Shown here one piece after another: positions 56,984 to 64,000 of a stretch of DNA of 64,000 bases. The notes below the pieces were generated by a model. The model was not told the origin of the DNA, ran no database searches, and worked only from the letters and a program-made list of their open reading frames with translations. Position numbers and translations under genes: made by a program. This stretch comes from Streptomyces sp. APSN-46.1 (GTDB lineage Bacteria; Actinomycetota; Actinomycetes; Streptomycetales; Streptomycetaceae): positions 930,001 to 994,000 of the forward strand of contig NZ_JALGRF010000001.1 in NCBI RefSeq assembly GCF_022815725.1, in the 5' to 3' direction. Within the stretch, counting starts at the first letter, position 1, and the number at the start of each line of letters is the position of its first letter.

Positions 56984-58678
56984 TTGACGTCACCCCATCC
57001 CTTCGCGCCCACCCCGTATTCCGAGGAATCGGAGCAGTACACGGTCGGCGTCGACTTCGGCACGCTGTCGGGCCGCGCCGTGGTGGTGCGGGTTCGCGAC
57101 GGTCAGGAGCTGGCCGCGGCGGTCCACGCCTACCGGCACGGCGTCATCGACCGGCACCTGCCGCACGGCGGTGCGCAACTGCCTCCGGACTGGGCCCTGC
57201 AACACCCCCAGGACTGGCGGGACGTACTGCGTCGCGCCGTCCCGGAGGCCGTGGCGGCGGCCGGGGTCGACCCTGCCGCGGTGATCGGCATCGCCACCGA
57301 TTTCACCGCGTGCACCGTCCTGCCCACGCTGGCCGACGGGACTCCCCTCGCCGAGACGGAGCTCGCCGGACGGCCACACGCGTGGCCCAAGCTGTGGAAG
57401 CACCACGCCGCCCAGTCGCATGCCGACCGCATCAACGAACTCGCCCACGCCCGCGGCGAGAAATGGATCGCCCGCTACGGCGGCCGGATCTCCGCCGAGT
57501 GGCAGTTCGCGAAGGCCCTCCAGGTCCTGGAGGAGGATCCGCTCGTCTACCAGAACTGCGCGCGGTGGATCGAGGCCGCCGACTGGATCGTGTGGCAGCT
57601 CACCGGAACCGAGTCCCGCAACGCCTGCACCGCCGGATACAAGGGCATCCACCAGGACGGCGCCTACCCGAGCGAGGAGTACCTGGCCGCGCTGAACCCC
57701 CGGTTCGCCGACTTCGCACGCACCCGCCTCGAATTCCCCCTCTCCGCGCTGGGCTCACGAGTGGGCTCGCTCAGTACCGAGGCAGCAGCTTGGACAGGGC
57801 TGCGCCCCGGTATCGCCGTGGCCGCGGGCAACGTCGACGCCCATGTCACCGCGGCGGCGGCCCAGGCCGTCGAGGACGGTCAACTGCTCGCCATCATGGG
57901 CACCTCCACCTGCCACGTCGTGAACGCTCCCGACCTCGCCGATGTCCCCGGCATCTGCGGTGTCGTGGGCGGTGGGATCGTCGAGGGAACCTACGGCTAC
58001 GAGGCCGGCCAGAGCGCGGTCGGCGACATCTTCGCCTGGGTACTGGACCAAGGCGTCCCGTCGGACTACCTCGCCGAGGCCGCCGACCGCGGCGAGGACC
58101 TGCACACCCTGCTGACCCGGAAAGCCGCCGGCCAGCCGGTCGGCGGCCACGGACTGGTCGCCCTCGACTGGCTGAACGGCAACCGTTCGGTCCTCGTCGA
58201 CCACCACCTGTCCGGAGTCATCGTGGGTCTCACCCTTGCGACCCGCCCCGAGGACGTCTACCGCGCGCTGCTCGAAGCCACCGCGTTCGGCACCCGCGTC
58301 ATCGTGGAGGCCCTGGAAGCAGGCGGCGTACCGGTGCGCGAGTTCATCGTCGCCGGCGGACTGGCCAAGAACGAACTGCTGATGCAGATCTACTCCGACG
58401 TGCTGCGCCGCCCCGTCTCCCTGGCCGCGTCCGACCAGGGCCCCGCCCTCGGGTCGGCCATCCACGCCGCCGTGGCCGCCGGCGCGCACACCGACGTGCG
58501 AACGGCCACCGCCGCCATGGGCCGCCGACTGCCTGCCGTGTACACGCCCGACGCCTTCCGGGCCGACGCCTACGACGCACTCTTCGCCGAGTACCGGCTC
58601 CTGCACGACCACTTCGCCGCCGACGGCCTGCTGCACCGCCTGAGGAACATCCGCGACACGACCCGCACCGCAGGCTGA
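56984..58678 (+). CDS. araB: L-ribulokinase
   Basis: A FGGY-family carbohydrate kinase that phosphorylates L-ribulose; 564 aa, normal AraB length. The N-terminal phosphate motif is [30 protein letters not shown] and [17 protein letters not shown] are typical AraB segments. The start is TTG 56984 with GAAAGG 7 bp upstream; no ATG or GTG in the same frame fits the family. It lies divergent from the importer operon, with araA 82 bp downstream. Confidence 0.92.
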   Translation: MTSPHPFAPTPYSEESEQYTVGVDFGTLSGRAVVVRVRDGQELAAAVHAYRHGVIDRHLPHGGAQLPPDWALQHPQDWRDVLRRAVPEAVAAAGVDPAAVIGIATDFTACTVLPTLADGTPLAETELAGRPHAWPKLWKHHAAQSHADRINELAHARGEKWIARYGGRISAEWQFAKALQVLEEDPLVYQNCARWIEAADWIVWQLTGTESRNACTAGYKGIHQDGAYPSEEYLAALNPRFADFARTRLEFPLSALGSRVGSLSTEAAAWTGLRPGIAVAAGNVDAHVTAAAAQAVEDGQLLAIMGTSTCHVVNAPDLADVPGICGVVGGGIVEGTYGYEAGQSAVGDIFAWVLDQGVPSDYLAEAADRGEDLHTLLTRKAAGQPVGGHGLVALDWLNGNRSVLVDHHLSGVIVGLTLATRPEDVYRALLEATAFGTRVIVEALEAGGVPVREFIVAGGLAKNELLMQIYSDVLRRPVSLAASDQGPALGSAIHAAVAAGAHTDVRTATAAMGRRLPAVYTPDAFRADAYDALFAEYRLLHDHFAADGLLHRLRNIRDTTRTAG

Positions 58679-58760
58679 CCCCGCCCCGCTGTTCGTTCCC
58701 GCTTCCCCACCCGCCCGCCGCCCTCACCACCGTTGCGGGACGTCACCTTCAGGAGTCCAT

Positions 58761-62181
<3,421 letters not shown>

Positions 62182-64000
62182 TCAGATGAAGCGCCACAGG
62201 TGGTCGGTGGTGCCGTTGTCGTCCCACAGGACGGTCTGGGCTCCCTGGGCGGTGGAGGCGCCGGAGACGCCGAGGACGCGGCCGCTGTTGGCGCACTGGA
62301 TCCTGAAGGTGTCGCCGCCGCCGTGGCGCAGGCGCCACCGGTGGTCGGCGGTACCGTTGTCCGCCCACTGGACGATCCGGGCGCCGTTGGCGGTGCCGCC
62401 GTTCTCCACGGCGAGGACCTTGCCGCTGTGGGAGTTGCGCAGGCGCAGGTAGCCGCCGGTGTCGAGGACGGCCGTCCAGAGATGGTCGGCGGTGCCGTTG
62501 TCGTCCCACTGGATGGCGAGGCCGCCGTCGGCAGTGGACATGTCCTTCACGCCGAGGACCCGCCCGCTGGCGACGTTCTGGATGCGCCTGGCACCGTCGG
62601 GGACGAACTGCCATTGGCCGGAGGGGGCGCCGGTGTCGGGTACCTGTACGGCTGCGGCGCCGTTGGCGGTGGAGCCGCCTTCGATGCCGAGCAGCTTGCC
62701 GGTGTGGACGTTCTGAAGCTCGTGGTAGCCGCTGCCGGCGTCCACGACGGTCCACCGGTGGTCGGCGGTGCCGGTGTCGGCCCACTGGAGGATCGGGGTG
62801 TTGTCGGCGGTGGACATGTCCTTCACGCCGAGGACCTTGCCGCTGTGGAGGTTGCGCAGCCGTAGTGCGGTGCCGTCGACGATGAGGGCCCAGTCGTGGT
62901 CGGCTGTGCCGGTGTCGGCCCACTGCAGGGCGAGGCCGCCGTCGGCGGTGGACATGTCCCGTATGCCGAGGACGAGTCCGCTGGCCGCGTTGACGAGACG
63001 GAAGCCGGGACCGTCGGTCCGCCAGTAGACGGTGTAGTTGAAGCCCTGGGCGTCGTGGAACGGGGCGAGGTCGATCTTCGTGCCGTTGGCGGTGGCCGTG
63101 AAGACGAGGGCGGTGCTGCTGGTTCGGGTGATCGAGGAGGGGTCCAGGGCCGGGAGGGAGGACGGTGTGGCGCTGCCGTAGTTGCCGGCGAGGACGGCGG
63201 GGCCGTAGGTGATCGCCGCGACAGCGGGGTTGTCGTTGGCGGCCTGGAGGGCCACCCGCATGGGGAGCTTCAGGGTGACCGTGTCGCCCGACGCCCAGGA
63301 CCGGGTGAGGGTGGCGTAGGTGCCCGGGTTGGCCGTGACGGTCTGGGCGACGCCGTTGACGCTGACGGTGGCGCCCGAGGTCCATGCGGGGATGCGGACG
63401 CGCATCGACCAGGTCCCGCCGACGCTGCCGGTGACCTTGAGCGTCGTGGTGTCGCCGGCCGGGTAGGAGGTGGTCTGGGTGATCGTGATGCCTCGCTGGG
63501 TCCAGTGCAGGACGGAGGGGAGGAACAGGTTCACCGTGAGGGTGGTGCCGTCGTGGAAGTAGATGGAGTCCATCAGCTTGGTGTTGGACTCGACGCCCGT
63601 TCCCTGGCAGCACCAGAACGTGCCGTAGTCGGTGCTCCAGGTACCGCCGCCCCACGCCGGGCCCACGCCGCGGCGGCCGCCCGGGTTGAGGGGGGTGAAG
63701 TAGGTGACGTGTCCGTGCGGGTCGGCCGGGTTCTGGGCGCCGATGACATGGTTGAGCAGCGCCTTCTCGTAGAAGTCGAAGTACGACGCCCGGCCGGGGT
63801 CCAGCTGCCACAGTTCCCGGGTCAGCTTGAGCATGTTGTAGGAGTTGCAGAGCTCGCAGGTGTCGCGGACGAGGAAGCCGGAGATGGCGTTCGGGGCCCG
63901 GAAGTGTTCCGCCTGGCTGTTGCCGCCGATGGCATAGGTGTGCGAGGTGGTGCACATCGTCCATGCGTTGGCGGCGATGTCGCGGTAGCGGGTCGTCCCG
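62182..64000 (-). CDS. GH127 beta-L-arabinofuranosidase with two C-terminal ricin-type domains (5' end outside window)
   Basis: This part has 606 codons; the frame is open to the window end (GTTRYRDIAANAWTMCTTSH), so the start lies beyond 64000. It is a GH127 (DUF1680, HypBA1-type) glycosidase that cleaves beta-L-arabinofuranosides. Zinc and nucleophile cysteines are seen in VRDTCELCNSYNMLKL and GTFWCCQGTGVES. After the barrel and beta-sandwich parts, six trefoil subrepeats (SGxVLGVxDMSTADG ... QWADxGTADHxW) form two ricin-B domains. Such domains suggest an exported enzyme acting on arabinan or hydroxyproline-linked arabinosides. The stop is 6 bp from the lacZ remnant. Confidence 0.9.
   Translation of the reverse strand, partial: GTTRYRDIAANAWTMCTTSHTYAIGGNSQAEHFRAPNAISGFLVRDTCELCNSYNMLKLTRELWQLDPGRASYFDFYEKALLNHVIGAQNPADPHGHVTYFTPLNPGGRRGVGPAWGGGTWSTDYGTFWCCQGTGVESNTKLMDSIYFHDGTTLTVNLFLPSVLHWTQRGITITQTTSYPAGDTTTLKVTGSVGGTWSMRVRIPAWTSGATVSVNGVAQTVTANPGTYATLTRSWASGDTVTLKLPMRVALQAANDNPAVAAITYGPAVLAGNYGSATPSSLPALDPSSITRTSSTALVFTATANGTKIDLAPFHDAQGFNYTVYWRTDGPGFRLVNAASGLVLGIRDMSTADGGLALQWADTGTADHDWALIVDGTALRLRNLHSGKVLGVKDMSTADNTPILQWADTGTADHRWTVVDAGSGYHELQNVHTGKLLGIEGGSTANGAAAVQVPDTGAPSGQWQFVPDGARRIQNVASGRVLGVKDMSTADGGLAIQWDDNGTADHLWTAVLDTGGYLRLRNSHSGKVLAVENGGTANGARIVQWADNGTADHRWRLRHGGGDTFRIQCANSGRVLGVSGASTAQGAQTVLWDDNGTTDHLWRFI

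Overview
The window is very GC-rich with strong G/C bias at third codon positions. Its gene families are typical of the Streptomycetaceae: a conservon, SpoIIE-type phosphatase regulators, a class F sortase, secreted cellulases and xylanase, and many LacI regulators. TTA leucine codons are very rare. A Streptomyces chromosome is the natural reading. I saw no tRNA, rRNA, CRISPR array, prophage or intact insertion sequence.

1-7.8 kb: the end of a cyclase-family hydrolase gene; a large GAF/GAF/PP2C/HATPase regulator; and a ribose-type ABC importer (ATPase, permease, lipoprotein whose N-terminus carries a Pro-Asn hexanucleotide repeat). 7.8-18.4 kb: an IclR regulator followed by a catabolic cluster that reads as choline to betaine aldehyde to glycine betaine to dimethylglycine to sarcosine to glycine (GMC dehydrogenase, aldehyde dehydrogenase, Rieske oxygenase, FAD/GcvT dehydrogenase, sarcosine-oxidase-like enzyme, APC permease). 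A 17-bp motif is shared, inverted, by the iclR promoter and the catabolic promoter. The Rieske gene carries a TTA codon.

18.4-32.6 kb: ordinary chromosomal genes. These are a secreted amidase-domain protein, a four-gene conservon (cvnABCD-like) with a nitrate-sensor-type ectodomain, a decayed WD40 gene, a secreted membrane-anchored protein with a lipoprotein-type sortase, GAPDH with a GlxA-type regulator, a Vms1/eRF1-like protein, a PCMT-like methyltransferase, a VOC protein and a second methyltransferase.

32.6-64 kb: a plant-cell-wall utilisation region. It holds a GH62 arabinofuranosidase; a bxl-like block (binding protein and two permeases divergent from a LacI regulator, a GH3 gene broken by a frameshift, and GH43); a CebR-like LacI regulator with two GH6 cellulases; a GH10 xylanase; then an L-arabinose block. 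The arabinose block contains araD, a LacI regulator, a Ytf-type furanose importer with galM, araB and araA, a decayed lacZ, and the C-terminal part of a GH127 beta-L-arabinofuranosidase with two ricin-type domains. Three arabinose promoters share one layout (-35, 18-bp spacer, CACAAT-like -10) with the same LacI-type operator inside it, and the GH62 gene has a perfect 18-bp version. IS5-family relics bracket the GH62-GH43 block. Together the genes would cut arabinoxylan and cellulose outside the cell, import the oligosaccharides and arabinose, and feed arabinose into the pentose phosphate pathway.
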